A DNA stretch of 64,000 nucleotides. It comes from CBDDLJ01 sp965230635 (GTDB lineage Bacteria > Pseudomonadota > Gammaproteobacteria > UBA1113). The stretch covers positions 62,001 to 126,000 of the forward strand of contig CBDDLJ010000021.1 of NCBI GenBank assembly GCA_965230635.1. Reading direction: 5' to 3'. Under the pieces are notes generated by a model, which worked only from the letters and a program-made list of their open reading frames with translations, was not told where the DNA came from and ran no database searches. Positions 34,654 through 44,200 of this stretch are shown piece by piece (positions within the stretch are counted from its first letter, which is position 1; every line of letters starts with the position of its first letter). Made by a program: the position numbers and the translations under genes.

Positions 34654-35385
34654 ATGGTATCCATTCCTTTTGTTATTTCACATCGTGGCGCTAATCAATT
34701 AGCACCAGAAAACACATTAGCGGCATTTCACAAAGCCGCTGAGCTGGGAGTACAATGGATCGAGTTTGATGTCGCATTGAGCAAAGATAATGTTCCCGTT
34801 GTTATTCACGATGATACTTTAGAAAGAACGACAAATGGCCGTGGAAAAGTGAGTAACCATACGTTTGCTGAATTGAAAAGTTTAGATGCCGGTAGTTGGT
34901 TCTCTCCTGAGTATACTGGCACACAGATTCCCAGTTTGGTGGAGGTGCTACAATTTTGTCAGCAGTATCGCTTAGGAATGAATATTGAAATAAAATCACT
35001 GAAAAAAAACATGAATGTTGCCGTGAAGACAATTTTGCAAGTTGTTAAACCCTACTGTTTGCCTAATTATTCCAATGTTATTTTTTCCAGTTTCTCTATC
35101 CCAGTAATGAAAGCATTACGTAAGGCAGATAGTATGTTACCTATGGGGTTATTACTATCCTATAAACGCATCGATTGGCGTTTGTTAGCTCAAAGGTTAC
35201 GTTGTGATCATATACATTTAGCTAACACATTGGTTACACCTGAATTTGTACAGAAAATTCATCGAACTGGCAGAAAAGTACTCAGCTATACGGTTAATGA
35301 TGTTGAAATGATGCAAAAATTTCGACAAATAGGCGTGGATGCAGTATTTACTGATAATTTATCATCTGGGCACTTTACAGATTAG
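34654..35385 (+). CDS. ugpQ: Glycerophosphodiester phosphodiesterase
   Basis: The enzyme hydrolyses glycerophosphodiesters to glycerol 3-phosphate and an alcohol. The 243-residue GDPD TIM barrel has the catalytic motifs SHRGANQLAPENTLAAF (HRG and PENT), WIEFDVALSKDNVPVVIHDDTLERTTNG (metal-binding E/D and catalytic H) and MNIEIKS. The C-terminal NDVEMMQKFRQIGVDAVFTDNL is family-typical. Cytoplasmic, no signal. ATG 34654 follows the IcmD-like stop by two bases (a TTG at 34648 overlaps it), so the two genes are cotranscribed. The symbol is by analogy with E. coli UgpQ. Confidence 0.94.
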   Translation: MVSIPFVISHRGANQLAPENTLAAFHKAAELGVQWIEFDVALSKDNVPVVIHDDTLERTTNGRGKVSNHTFAELKSLDAGSWFSPEYTGTQIPSLVEVLQFCQQYRLGMNIEIKSLKKNMNVAVKTILQVVKPYCLPNYSNVIFSSFSIPVMKALRKADSMLPMGLLLSYKRIDWRLLAQRLRCDHIHLANTLVTPEFVQKIHRTGRKVLSYTVNDVEMMQKFRQIGVDAVFTDNLSSGHFTD

Positions 35386-35453
35386 AAAAAAGCTTGGATA
35401 TGTTTTTTTGTCAGGGGGTTTTTTCACTTTTATTTAATCGGTGTATAAACAAA

Positions 35454-36821
35454 TCAAAAAGGTTTAAATATACTCTGCTGGCTTCCCGACTTTAATCGAC
35501 TATAAAATTCAATAGCATAATTATCTGACATGCTAGCAATGAAATCACAAATAATACGTAAGCGTTCATTTTCATTTGAAATACTATGAAATAATACTCG
35601 TACATCATCAGGCAATAGTTTTTCGCCATTATTTTTTGGTTCAGCCACTATAGAAAAAATAGTTTTTATAATTTCTGATGCGCGGTAGGCGACGATCCGT
35701 AATCGACGTGATTGAATAACGGCTTCATACGAGTAGTGTTTTAATACATCGACTTTTCGTTTCGCGCTATCTGCAAGTGTGACAATAGACAGTGCAGGAC
35801 ATTCTTGATTGATATCTATTTTTACTTGCCGGACAAATTCGTCAACCAGACGTGAAGTTAAATCAGTTCGGCGATCAGCATGTTCACTAATGGTGCGAGC
35901 TTCTTGGTATAGTTGTGCAGCGGAAAATACAGGGTTTTCTGATAATTGTTGCTCAACTTTGCTCATCAAGGGTTCATAGAAAATTTCCAGTAGGGTTTTT
36001 TGTACATCCGCAGCATTCATAACCAGATCAGGTGATAATTTTTTAACAATGCTTGCTATAATAGTTTCATCTGCTGTTATCATGTGTAATGGATTAATAA
36101 ATCCACCTTTCAAAGCGTCTTCTGTATCATAGGTAGAGTAAGCGATATCATCAGCGATATCCATAATTTGACATTCAACAGTTTTCATTGGTTGCTGTTG
36201 GTGTTTCTCGCTTAGAACGTGTTGTTTAATATTGTTAACAAGTGCCGATTCCGATTGATAGTAGCCTTTACACAATATTTCACCCTGCATCGCAGGAATA
36301 ACCCGATCATATTTTAAAATCCCTGCCAAAGTGCGAAAAGTTAAATTTAAACCATATTGCTCAGCTGGTGTGGTTTTAAGACGCTTACGTTTTTTTTCAA
36401 GGCGAGATAAAATCCGTAAAGTCTGTGCATTGCCTTCAAATCCGCCGGCATCACACATACACTCATTTAAGGCCATTTCCCCAGTATGACCAAAAGGAGG
36501 ATGTCCCATATCATGGGCTAATGCGATGGTTTCAATCAAGTCAGTGTCTATAGGGAACTTTTGTAAGAACGGGGTTTCATGGTTTAATTTCAAAGCAATG
36601 GTTTTCGCAATTTGGGCAACCTCCAGTGAATGTGTTAAACGATTGCGAAAAAAATCAGACTCTAGTCCTGGAAAAATCTGTGTTTTGCCTTGTAAGCGCC
36701 GAAACGCAGCGGAATGAATCAATCGGCCATAATCGCGTCGAAATGATGAACGATATTCTGGCAATGAGACTAACTGCTCTTCAGTAAATTCACGCTCGGT
36801 ATCTAATTTTGTATATAACAT
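35454..36821 (-). CDS. dgt: Deoxyguanosinetriphosphate triphosphohydrolase-like protein
   Basis: An HD-domain dNTP triphosphohydrolase, converting dNTP to deoxynucleoside and triphosphate. The 455 residues carry FRRDYGRLIHSAAFRRLQGKTQIFP, the metal ligands H64 (RLTHSLEV) and H103-D104 (ALAHDMGHPPFGHTGE), and a later Asp in CQIMDIADDIAYSTYDTEDAL. These features match the dGTPase type-2/1 families. It follows the minus-strand hydrolase with eight bases between, so the hydrolase and dgt may share a transcript. The 68 bp between it and GDPD hold no clear terminator. Confidence 0.93.
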   Translation of the reverse strand: MLYTKLDTEREFTEEQLVSLPEYRSSFRRDYGRLIHSAAFRRLQGKTQIFPGLESDFFRNRLTHSLEVAQIAKTIALKLNHETPFLQKFPIDTDLIETIALAHDMGHPPFGHTGEMALNECMCDAGGFEGNAQTLRILSRLEKKRKRLKTTPAEQYGLNLTFRTLAGILKYDRVIPAMQGEILCKGYYQSESALVNNIKQHVLSEKHQQQPMKTVECQIMDIADDIAYSTYDTEDALKGGFINPLHMITADETIIASIVKKLSPDLVMNAADVQKTLLEIFYEPLMSKVEQQLSENPVFSAAQLYQEARTISEHADRRTDLTSRLVDEFVRQVKIDINQECPALSIVTLADSAKRKVDVLKHYSYEAVIQSRRLRIVAYRASEIIKTIFSIVAEPKNNGEKLLPDDVRVLFHSISNENERLRIICDFIASMSDNYAIEFYSRLKSGSQQSIFKPF

Positions 36822-36829
36822 TATTTACT

Positions 36830-37699
36830 CTACTCTTGATGATGTTTATTGATAAAGATATTGATAATATCAGCAACTTCTTGCGGGAAATCTAAATGAA
36901 CATGATGAGTGCCTACAATATTATGCGTTTCAATATCGGCGATTGCTTCAATACGATGTTGTATAGTGTCAACTGGAAAATTGGCTAATAATCCTGATTT
37001 GCTTTTAATTAAACATGTTGGTGCGGTAATGGCGTTTAATAACGCAAGTGCTTGTTCTTCACTAAAATAGAATGGTAAGGGTAGTAATAATTTGGGGTCG
37101 GATGACCAAGTATAGCCATTATTAAAAGGTTTCACCCCTCGTTCGACAATGGGGCGTGCTGTTTCTACAGACATATCGCTTGCTTTGACACGCGTCATAA
37201 CAGCTTCTTCAATGCTGTCAAATAGTCGAGTTGACTGTTTATTGCTAGACTGTAGTATTCGTTTTACCGCTTGTTTTAAGTGTAAAGGAATACTGGCGGG
37301 TGCATCAGATAGTGGGCCAATAGCATCGATCATAATCGCTTGAGAAACACGCTCAGGAAAACTGCTTGCAACGAATGATGTGATAGCAGCACCTAATGAA
37401 TGTCCCAGTAAGATAAATTTATCAAATCTCAACAGGTTGGCAATATTAATAATCCATTGTACCGAGTCAATGAAATGATAACGAAAACCATCGTTCAAAT
37501 GTTCCGATAAACCGTGACCGGGTAAATCAATAGCATAAAGGTTCAAGTTTTTCAGTTGAGGCGCTAAGAAGTCAAAACTACCTGCATTATCTAACCAACC
37601 GTGTATAGCGATGGTCGGGATCCCTTGTTCGTTCCCCCAGCGTTTTCCTTCTATGCGAAAATTGACAGTGTTGACTGAAAATTTTCTAACATCAGACAT
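36830..37699 (-). CDS. Alpha/beta-hydrolase (serine hydrolase-like)
   Basis: A 289-residue alpha/beta-hydrolase starting MSDVRKFSVNTVNFRIEGKRWGNEQGIP at 37699; an in-frame ATG at 37777 would add 26 unlikely residues. The oxyanion HGWLDNAGSFDFLAPQL, DLPGHGLSEH and the nucleophile elbow LGHSLGAAI are clear, followed by a C-terminal histidine in THHVHLDFPQEV. This HGWLDN type resembles eukaryotic serine hydrolase-like proteins (SERHL/MEST group). The substrate is unknown. It lies eight bases upstream of dgt. Confidence 0.9.
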   Translation of the reverse strand: MSDVRKFSVNTVNFRIEGKRWGNEQGIPTIAIHGWLDNAGSFDFLAPQLKNLNLYAIDLPGHGLSEHLNDGFRYHFIDSVQWIINIANLLRFDKFILLGHSLGAAITSFVASSFPERVSQAIMIDAIGPLSDAPASIPLHLKQAVKRILQSSNKQSTRLFDSIEEAVMTRVKASDMSVETARPIVERGVKPFNNGYTWSSDPKLLLPLPFYFSEEQALALLNAITAPTCLIKSKSGLLANFPVDTIQHRIEAIADIETHNIVGTHHVHLDFPQEVADIINIFINKHHQE

Positions 37700-37993
37700 A
37701 AGTTTATGCTCTACTGTATAAAATAAGGCTATTGTAACATACTTAGTATTATCCAGCATAGCCAGAATTGATAACAAATATGTCTATCTATTATGCCAGA
37801 GGTATTGCCAATCGTTAGCAAAAAAATGTCGTGTTAATAGTCATATGAGTATTTCTGCTTGGGATTTTTGCATGACTTTGATTAAAACAAGAACGTTATG
37901 AGAAAGATTAAGATGATGACATTGGTATCATATTGGTTTAAGCAACTATACTATCTATTATAAGAAATAAATAAGTATAACTGTGGAGTGTCA

Positions 37994-39067
37994 ATGGAAA
38001 GGCTTTTCATTACCGGAGCTGGGCCAACGGGATTAGCTGCGGCATTATTTTTAATAGAAAAAGGCTATGATTTAACCATTATTGATAAAAAACCTGCACG
38101 TACAGCATTTAGCAAAGCCGTGGCAATGAATGCCCGTTCTTTAATGTTATTAGAAGAAGTTGGTGTAACTGATCGCCTATTAGCGGTGGGAATAAAGCTA
38201 TTCCGTATGAATTTCCGTTACCGAAATGAAATATTGTTACGTGTTGATTTTTCAAGTTTATCACATCGCTATAATTTTATGTTAGCACTGCCCCAGTCTG
38301 AGACAGAAGCGATACTAGAGCAAGCATTGAGTGACAAAGGTAAGAAAGTTTGCTGGGGCAGTGAATTAATTGAATTTTCGCAAGGTATGACACGGGTTGG
38401 TGCAGTATATCAAGAAAAAGACATCATGATTCGACAGTATTATGATTTTTTCCTCGGTGCTGATGGTAGCCATAGTACGGTTCGTCAAGAGATGGGGTTA
38501 GATTTTGTTGGAAAGCGCTATCAAGATGAATGGAATTTGATTGACTTACAGCTTGAAACGCCTTTTGCTAGCGATGAAGGCAATATTATTTTACACGATG
38601 ATGGTGTGATTTTATTAATTGTGCCGATAGCTAAGGAGAGATACCGCGTTGTTTCCAATACCAAGCAAGCATTGGATTATTTACCTGATGGCTGCGAAAT
38701 GGGTTCGATTTTTTGGCAATCCAATTTTTCTGTCAGTTGTCGACAAGTACCACATTATCAGGACAAACGTGTATTTTTGTTAGGTGATGCTGCGCACATT
38801 CATTCACCAGCAGGAGGACGCGGTATGAATCTAGGTATTGAAGACGCTTATATTTTTGCTGAAATGTTAAGCAAGGACAGAATTCGTGATTACTCAGTGC
38901 AGCGTCATGCGAAAGGTGCCTCTGTGATCTCTGATACGGATCGTTTGTTTCGTATTGCTTCAATGAAAAATCCGTTAGCACGATTTTTTCGCGACCATTT
39001 ATTGTTCAACCTGTTACGAAATGTATCGATTCAACGTCGGATATTACCGCGCATGGTCGGTTTATGA
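37994..39067 (+). CDS. FAD-dependent monooxygenase (PHBH fold)
   Basis: A 357-residue flavoprotein of the aromatic-ring hydroxylase type. The N-terminal Rossmann motif is GAGPTGLAAALFLIEKG; the middle motif is FLGADGSHSTVRQEMG (DG fingerprint); and the GD fingerprint is RVFLLGDAAHIHSPAGGRGMNLGIEDAY. It is shorter than PheA/PobA-type enzymes and lacks a C-terminal thioredoxin-like domain. The substrate is not inferable. GGAG stands seven bases before ATG 37994. It stands alone before gltX. Confidence 0.92.
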   Translation: MERLFITGAGPTGLAAALFLIEKGYDLTIIDKKPARTAFSKAVAMNARSLMLLEEVGVTDRLLAVGIKLFRMNFRYRNEILLRVDFSSLSHRYNFMLALPQSETEAILEQALSDKGKKVCWGSELIEFSQGMTRVGAVYQEKDIMIRQYYDFFLGADGSHSTVRQEMGLDFVGKRYQDEWNLIDLQLETPFASDEGNIILHDDGVILLIVPIAKERYRVVSNTKQALDYLPDGCEMGSIFWQSNFSVSCRQVPHYQDKRVFLLGDAAHIHSPAGGRGMNLGIEDAYIFAEMLSKDRIRDYSVQRHAKGASVISDTDRLFRIASMKNPLARFFRDHLLFNLLRNVSIQRRILPRMVGL

Positions 39068-39150
39068 TTGCATCACAGATGCTACGTTGTGTTTTGCACC
39101 ACTGTCTGAGATCAGTTAGAATAACCTTTTGATTAAATTAAAAAAGGTTC

Positions 39151-40560
39151 ATGATGGTTATCACACGTTTTGCTCCAAGCCCTACCGGTTACTTACACGT
39201 TGGTGGTGCGCGTACCGCATTGTATTCCTATTTATATGCCAAAAAACATCAAGGAAAGTTTATTTTACGGATTGAAGATACCGATCAAGAGCGTTCGACC
39301 CAGGAAGCAGTGGATATCATTTTACAAGGGTTACAATGGTTAGGGTTATGCTGGGACGAGGAGCCTGTTTACCAAACAAACCGTATGGCACGTTATTATG
39401 AAGTCATCGAGCAATTAATAGAAAAAGGCCATGCGTATCGCTGTTATTTGACGAAAGAAGAATTAGATGCTATGCGTGAACAGCAAATACAGCGAAAAGA
39501 AAAACAACGTTACAATGGATATTCTCGTGAATTAAACTTAGCAGATAGCGGTGAACCTCATGTCGTGCGTTTTAAAAATCCTTTATCTGGGATTGTCACA
39601 TTTACCGATGAAATTTTAGGTGAAGTCAGTATTAGCAATGAAGAAATGGATGACTTTATTATCTTGCGTAGTGATGGTATGCCAACGTATAATTTTGCTG
39701 TCGTGGTAGATGATAGTGATATGGGTGTTACTCATGTTATTCGCGGCAATGATCACTTAACTAATGCTGCTCGCCAAATTAATTGTTTCCGCGCTTTAGA
39801 TTTAGAGCCACCACGCTATGCACATATTCCTATTATAGCAGGTGAGGATGGTAAGAAATTATCAAAACGTCATGGTGCAGTGAGTGTGTTGCAATATCGA
39901 GAAAAAGGTTATTTCCCTCAAGCATTATTAAATTATTTGGTACGATTAGGTTGGTCTTGTGGTGATGAGGAAATTTTTTCATTAGCAGATATGACGAATA
40001 AATTTGACTTAGCCGCTGTGCAAAAATCACCTGCGGTGTTTAGTGAAGATAAACTAAATTGGTTAAATCAGCATTATTTAAAAACGTTAGCTATGGATGA
40101 TATTATTCCTGAGATTTTATGGCATTGTCGACAGTCACGTATTGATACCAGTTTAGGGCCTGCGCTAGAAGATGTAGTTGAAGCTTATCGCGAGCGAGCA
40201 GTGACCTTAGTTGAATTAACGGAGAAGATTGCCTGTTATTACCAAGAATTGTCAGCTTACGAGCAGACAGCGGTGGATAAATTTATCACAAAGAACAGCC
40301 CGAGTTTACTGACAGTGGTAAAGCAAGCATTACAAGCACTTGCATCATGGCAAGTAGACTCATTGAAGCTATTGATTAAAGATGTTGTTAAGCAACAATG
40401 CGTTAAATTTCCGCATGTGGCTCAACCATTGCGCATTGCGCTAACTGGCAATGTTGTGTCACCTGCGATTGATCAAACCTTATACTTAATGGGAAAAGAA
40501 AAAGCCATTCATCGGATTGATAATTTGTTAATGTGGATTGAACAAAATCCGGTACTATGA
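39151..40560 (+). CDS. gltX: Glutamate--tRNA ligase
   Basis: GluRS charges tRNA-Glu with glutamate. The class I motifs are present: PSPTGYLHVGGARTALYSYLYA (HIGH-type) and KKLSKRHG (KMSKS-type), with the family's RIEDTDQERST and a C-terminal anticodon-binding domain. 469 residues, close to E. coli GltX (471). The start is ATG 39151 or the adjacent ATG 39154. It lies just upstream of tRNA-Ala(GGC) and tRNA-Glu(TTC); its own substrate tRNA is thus next door. Confidence 0.97.
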   Translation: MMVITRFAPSPTGYLHVGGARTALYSYLYAKKHQGKFILRIEDTDQERSTQEAVDIILQGLQWLGLCWDEEPVYQTNRMARYYEVIEQLIEKGHAYRCYLTKEELDAMREQQIQRKEKQRYNGYSRELNLADSGEPHVVRFKNPLSGIVTFTDEILGEVSISNEEMDDFIILRSDGMPTYNFAVVVDDSDMGVTHVIRGNDHLTNAARQINCFRALDLEPPRYAHIPIIAGEDGKKLSKRHGAVSVLQYREKGYFPQALLNYLVRLGWSCGDEEIFSLADMTNKFDLAAVQKSPAVFSEDKLNWLNQHYLKTLAMDDIIPEILWHCRQSRIDTSLGPALEDVVEAYRERAVTLVELTEKIACYYQELSAYEQTAVDKFITKNSPSLLTVVKQALQALASWQVDSLKLLIKDVVKQQCVKFPHVAQPLRIALTGNVVSPAIDQTLYLMGKEKAIHRIDNLLMWIEQNPVL

Positions 40561-40667
40561 ATGATGGGTCGCTGAAGCACTTTCTGTTTTATTATTGAAC
40601 GATTATCTGCATGGCTTAACAATATAAATGGGTTAACCCCCTGTCGTTTGATTTTTTTGGCTTATGC

Positions 40668-40696
40668 TTGACAGAAGTAGGCAAGGCTCATAAAAT
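40668..40696 (+). promoter_or_regulatory. Promoter of the tRNA-Ala gene
   Basis: A consensus TTGACA (40668-40673) and TAAAAT (40691-40696) are separated by 17 bp. The -10 ends 15 bp before the tRNA. This is the clearest sigma-70 promoter in the window. Confidence 0.75.
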
Positions 40697-40711
40697 GTCG
40701 CTTCTCTGTCT

Positions 40712-40787
40712 GGGGCTATAGCTCAGCTGGTAGAGCGCTTGCATGGCATGTAAGAGGTCGGCGGTTCGATCCCGCCTAGCTCCACCA
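40712..40787 (+). tRNA. tRNA-Ala (GGC)
   Basis: A complete 76-base cloverleaf with encoded CCA. The acceptor GGGGCTA pairs with TAGCTCC, and the D arm contains AGCTCAGCTGGTAGAGC. The anticodon stem CTTGC/GTAAG encloses ATGGCAT, anticodon GGC. The T arm is CGGCGGTTCGATCCCG-like with TTCGATC. Confidence 0.96.
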
Positions 40788-40954
40788 AAGAGAGAGATTA
40801 AGGTAATTATTTAGCATGGCTTTGAATGCAATCATATAGGCATTCTGAGAAAAATGTTGTATAATTATTAATTGTTGTATTATATAGCTAGCATGACTCA
40901 ACATCGTCGAAATAAGACAGTTGTTGAGAAATACAGTAAGTAGTTTATGTTGTT

Positions 40955-41030
40955 GTCCCCATCGTCTAGAGGCCTAGGACATCGCCCTTTCACGGCGGCA
41001 ACAGGGGTTCGAATCCCCTTGGGGATGCCA
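40955..41030 (+). tRNA. tRNA-Glu (TTC)
   Basis: A complete 76-base tRNA from GTCCCCATCGTCTAGAGGCC to GGGGATGCCA. The anticodon loop CTTTCAC gives TTC. The acceptor and T-arm (AGGGGTTCGAATCCCCT) pair well. It lies 167 bp after tRNA-Ala, and the giant NACHT gene begins about 210 bp further, a position typical of acquired DNA. Confidence 0.96.
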
Positions 41031-41243
41031 TCTTTTGGTAGAGGCCTGTTATCGTTACCTCGACAATGGTTACGATGAGTTCACTTGCTGACAATTTAAA
41101 CTGTCCCCACCTTATTCAAAAAGCTGTTTTGTTATCACCTCTTTGCAATTGACCATTAGTTTGGTAGCATGGTGTGTATATAGCAAGAGGCGCAGAGCAT
41201 ACATCATCCGCTTAGTAGGATGGCATTGAAGGAGTGTCAGTGT

Positions 41244-44200
41244 ATGTTACCAACTGCAGTACAAGTGAGAAAAGCAGATGAGTATATGGCAAAAGCCAGT
41301 AAGGAGCTAAGTCCCGAAGGTCAATTTCTTGCTTATGGTCGTGCTTGGAAGCTATTGCGGCAGCTGGAGGAGCCAGAGTATTGTGCTAGGCAGCGAGACT
41401 GTTTAGCGAAATTAATCGCTGCTTGCTACAAAATAACAGTTTGGGATGATGCAGAGCGTGATGCGGCGATTACAAAATATAAAACCGCGTTAGGCAAATT
41501 GCCGCCATTGCTATCAGCAGAAGAAAAGGCCTTGTTGACAAAAGTACGTCGTCTAATGGAGAAAGGACTGACAAGCCATCATGTGGATAGTCGGTTTTTT
41601 GCTTATCAGCAGGCTTGGAAGCAATTAAAGAAACAAAAGTCGCCTGGACTGATACCAACGATGCGCGATTGTTTAGCAAAATTAATCGTTGCTTGTCATC
41701 AAATGACAAATTGGAGAGATGAAGAGCGCAATGCAACGATTCAGAAATACCAAGCCATCTTAGTAGGATTATCCGAAGCAGCACCAACACCGTCACCGTT
41801 AGCAAATACTGCTGTAAAAGAGATATCTTCTGTCGCAGTTCCCGCCACCTCACTGCCCCCCATCGCGACGACGAGCCAGCCGGTTGTTGCGGGCCCGACT
41901 TCCTCCTCGGCAATGCCAGAGTTAACACCGAAGATAGCAGCATTATTTTCCGTGGTACCATTTGCCAATACCGAAAAACTGGTGTTGGCGTATCAATTGC
42001 AAAAGCATCGTTGTTTGCAACATCCTAAGGATGAGTCAGCCAAACAACACTTGCATGACATTGAAGATATTATTCAGGATAATATCATTGCGAATGAAAT
42101 GGCATTAAGTGAGTCGTCACTAAAACAGGGCATTATCTTATTGGGTGCAGGTTTAAGTGATAAGACCATGCAATTACTGATAAAGCAGTTGTTTAAGCTT
42201 ATTGCTGACAATCCTTTAGACTTTTTAGCTGGATCCGCCGCAACCGAGCTAGGCATGGTGAAAGCAGGGGATAAATTAACGGATGCGCAATTAAGAAAAA
42301 TAACATCATCGCTCGTGCAGCAAATGCAAGGCTTGCATGCCCCGGACATTGCGATGATGTGCCTGGTGCTCAATACATTGTACCAAGCGTTAGCCACGAT
42401 GATGAGTAAACAAGTAAGCCATATGAGTCAGGCATTACATTTGGCACCAATTAAAGCGGTGCTGTATAATTTAAAACATCGGTTACAAGCTGTTGAAACG
42501 AAATTACATAATGCGTTAGATCAGCTTCAGTGGACGGATATCCATGCGACGATTGAGTATGCGTTAGATAGCTTAGCGCGCTTTACCACGGAGGAAATGC
42601 CGTGGCAACAACGTGCGCGCTATGCCAGAATCACTGGTACCTTGTTGCTACAGGCTGCGGGTATTGGTGGCGCTGTTATAGGAGCAGTGAGTGACCCAGA
42701 TGCTTCCATCGGTAGTGCGATAAATGCAGCGGTGGGATTATTACAACATTTGTGGCGACACGATGGAACAATCTACCGTTACTGCCATTGCAACCAGCCC
42801 TATTTTACTGCGTTAAAAAAATGGCAGGTACACTTTATCGACGAGGTATTACCGCAATACCCATTGTGGGACAATGCGTTGATGTCCCTGAGACTGCCAA
42901 TTGAAGATAATGATAAAAGCCGGTTATGGCTGAAAAATAGCAATGCCCAAGTGGGAGTCATGCGCACATTAATGGCAGTTTATGATATGCCCACCCAAGG
43001 GATAGAGATGCCGGCGACAAAAGCGACCTTGCAGAAAAAGACAGTGCAGTTATTAATCAACTATTACCAACAGTCAATAAACCAGCCAGAGGCCAGTCAT
43101 CAATTGGTGCGTTTAACTGCAGCGCAATATTTGTTGTCTTTACAACCGCAACTCAGTACGTTACAGACAGAGCTTATCAACACACTAATCACACTGGCCG
43201 ATCGTAAGTTGCTTAAGATGAGTGAAGTCACGCAGACGATAGCGGATGAACCACGAGTTATCACGATTGATTCACCAACGAATATTGCATTGCAAGGCTG
43301 GCGTCAACGTTACCCCGATGATGAAGCGTTGTATCGGTTATTAAGGAGTTATCCAACACTGCCAGCGGAGGAAAAAGGGGGATTTCTTCAGTGTATGCAG
43401 GAATTTGTTAAAGATGGCAGTACAAAGCAGCTTTCTTATTGGGGCCGTGAAGTGATTGCTGCGCTGGGTGAGGAGCTTACTTCTGCGATTAGGCGGCTAC
43501 CGACGTGCAGCGATCCTGCTTGTCCAGCGAAGCTTACGTTTGCTGGTATCATGGCAGCGGCCCGTGGCAAAATTATTGCGCATAAAGGGGATATTGATGA
43601 GGCTAAGCGGGTCAAAATGGCGATGTTGCGAGAGCACTTGGGGCTTTTGAGTGATATGGCGACTGAGCATCGCCTGTTTGAGCAGTGGGAATCGCAAATG
43701 GATAAATGGCATATCGGTGAGTTAATTGCAGCTGGAGTCATTGAAGCGACTGTCGCGCCGATCATATCGCCACATGAAGTCGATGTTGAAATTTTATCTG
43801 GCCAGGCAGAGACAGCAGTGCTTGCAGCTAGCACAATGGAAACTCAGCCGCTAGTAGTGCACCGCAGTGACACGGTTTCACGCGGTGCTGGCGCAGCAGC
43901 TGCTGCACCGAATCCCTTCGCGAGTTATAGCCAGGTTGATAATTCGACTATTTTCATTTTTGGTCATTTATCAGTTGATCCACAATTTCCGATTGATACG
44001 TTATTAGATAAGCTAGCAGCGTTACTGAGGTCAAGTCGTCAAGGGTTGTCGTTGGAATTAATGCAGCTTGCGGAGCGATTTAATGCGTCAGGGACATCGG
44101 AGCAGGCGCTGTATTGCTATGCGGCGGCGTATTGTGTCCATTTACAAGACCAATCTCCTTGTCCGCCAACGCTGGTTCCTTGTATAGAGCGGTTGCTGAA

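Noticed and set aside
41085..41110. GACAATTTAAACTGTCCCC upstream of the NACHT gene as an insertion-sequence end
   Set aside because: It looks like an IS terminus from memory, but no matching inverted partner is visible nearby.
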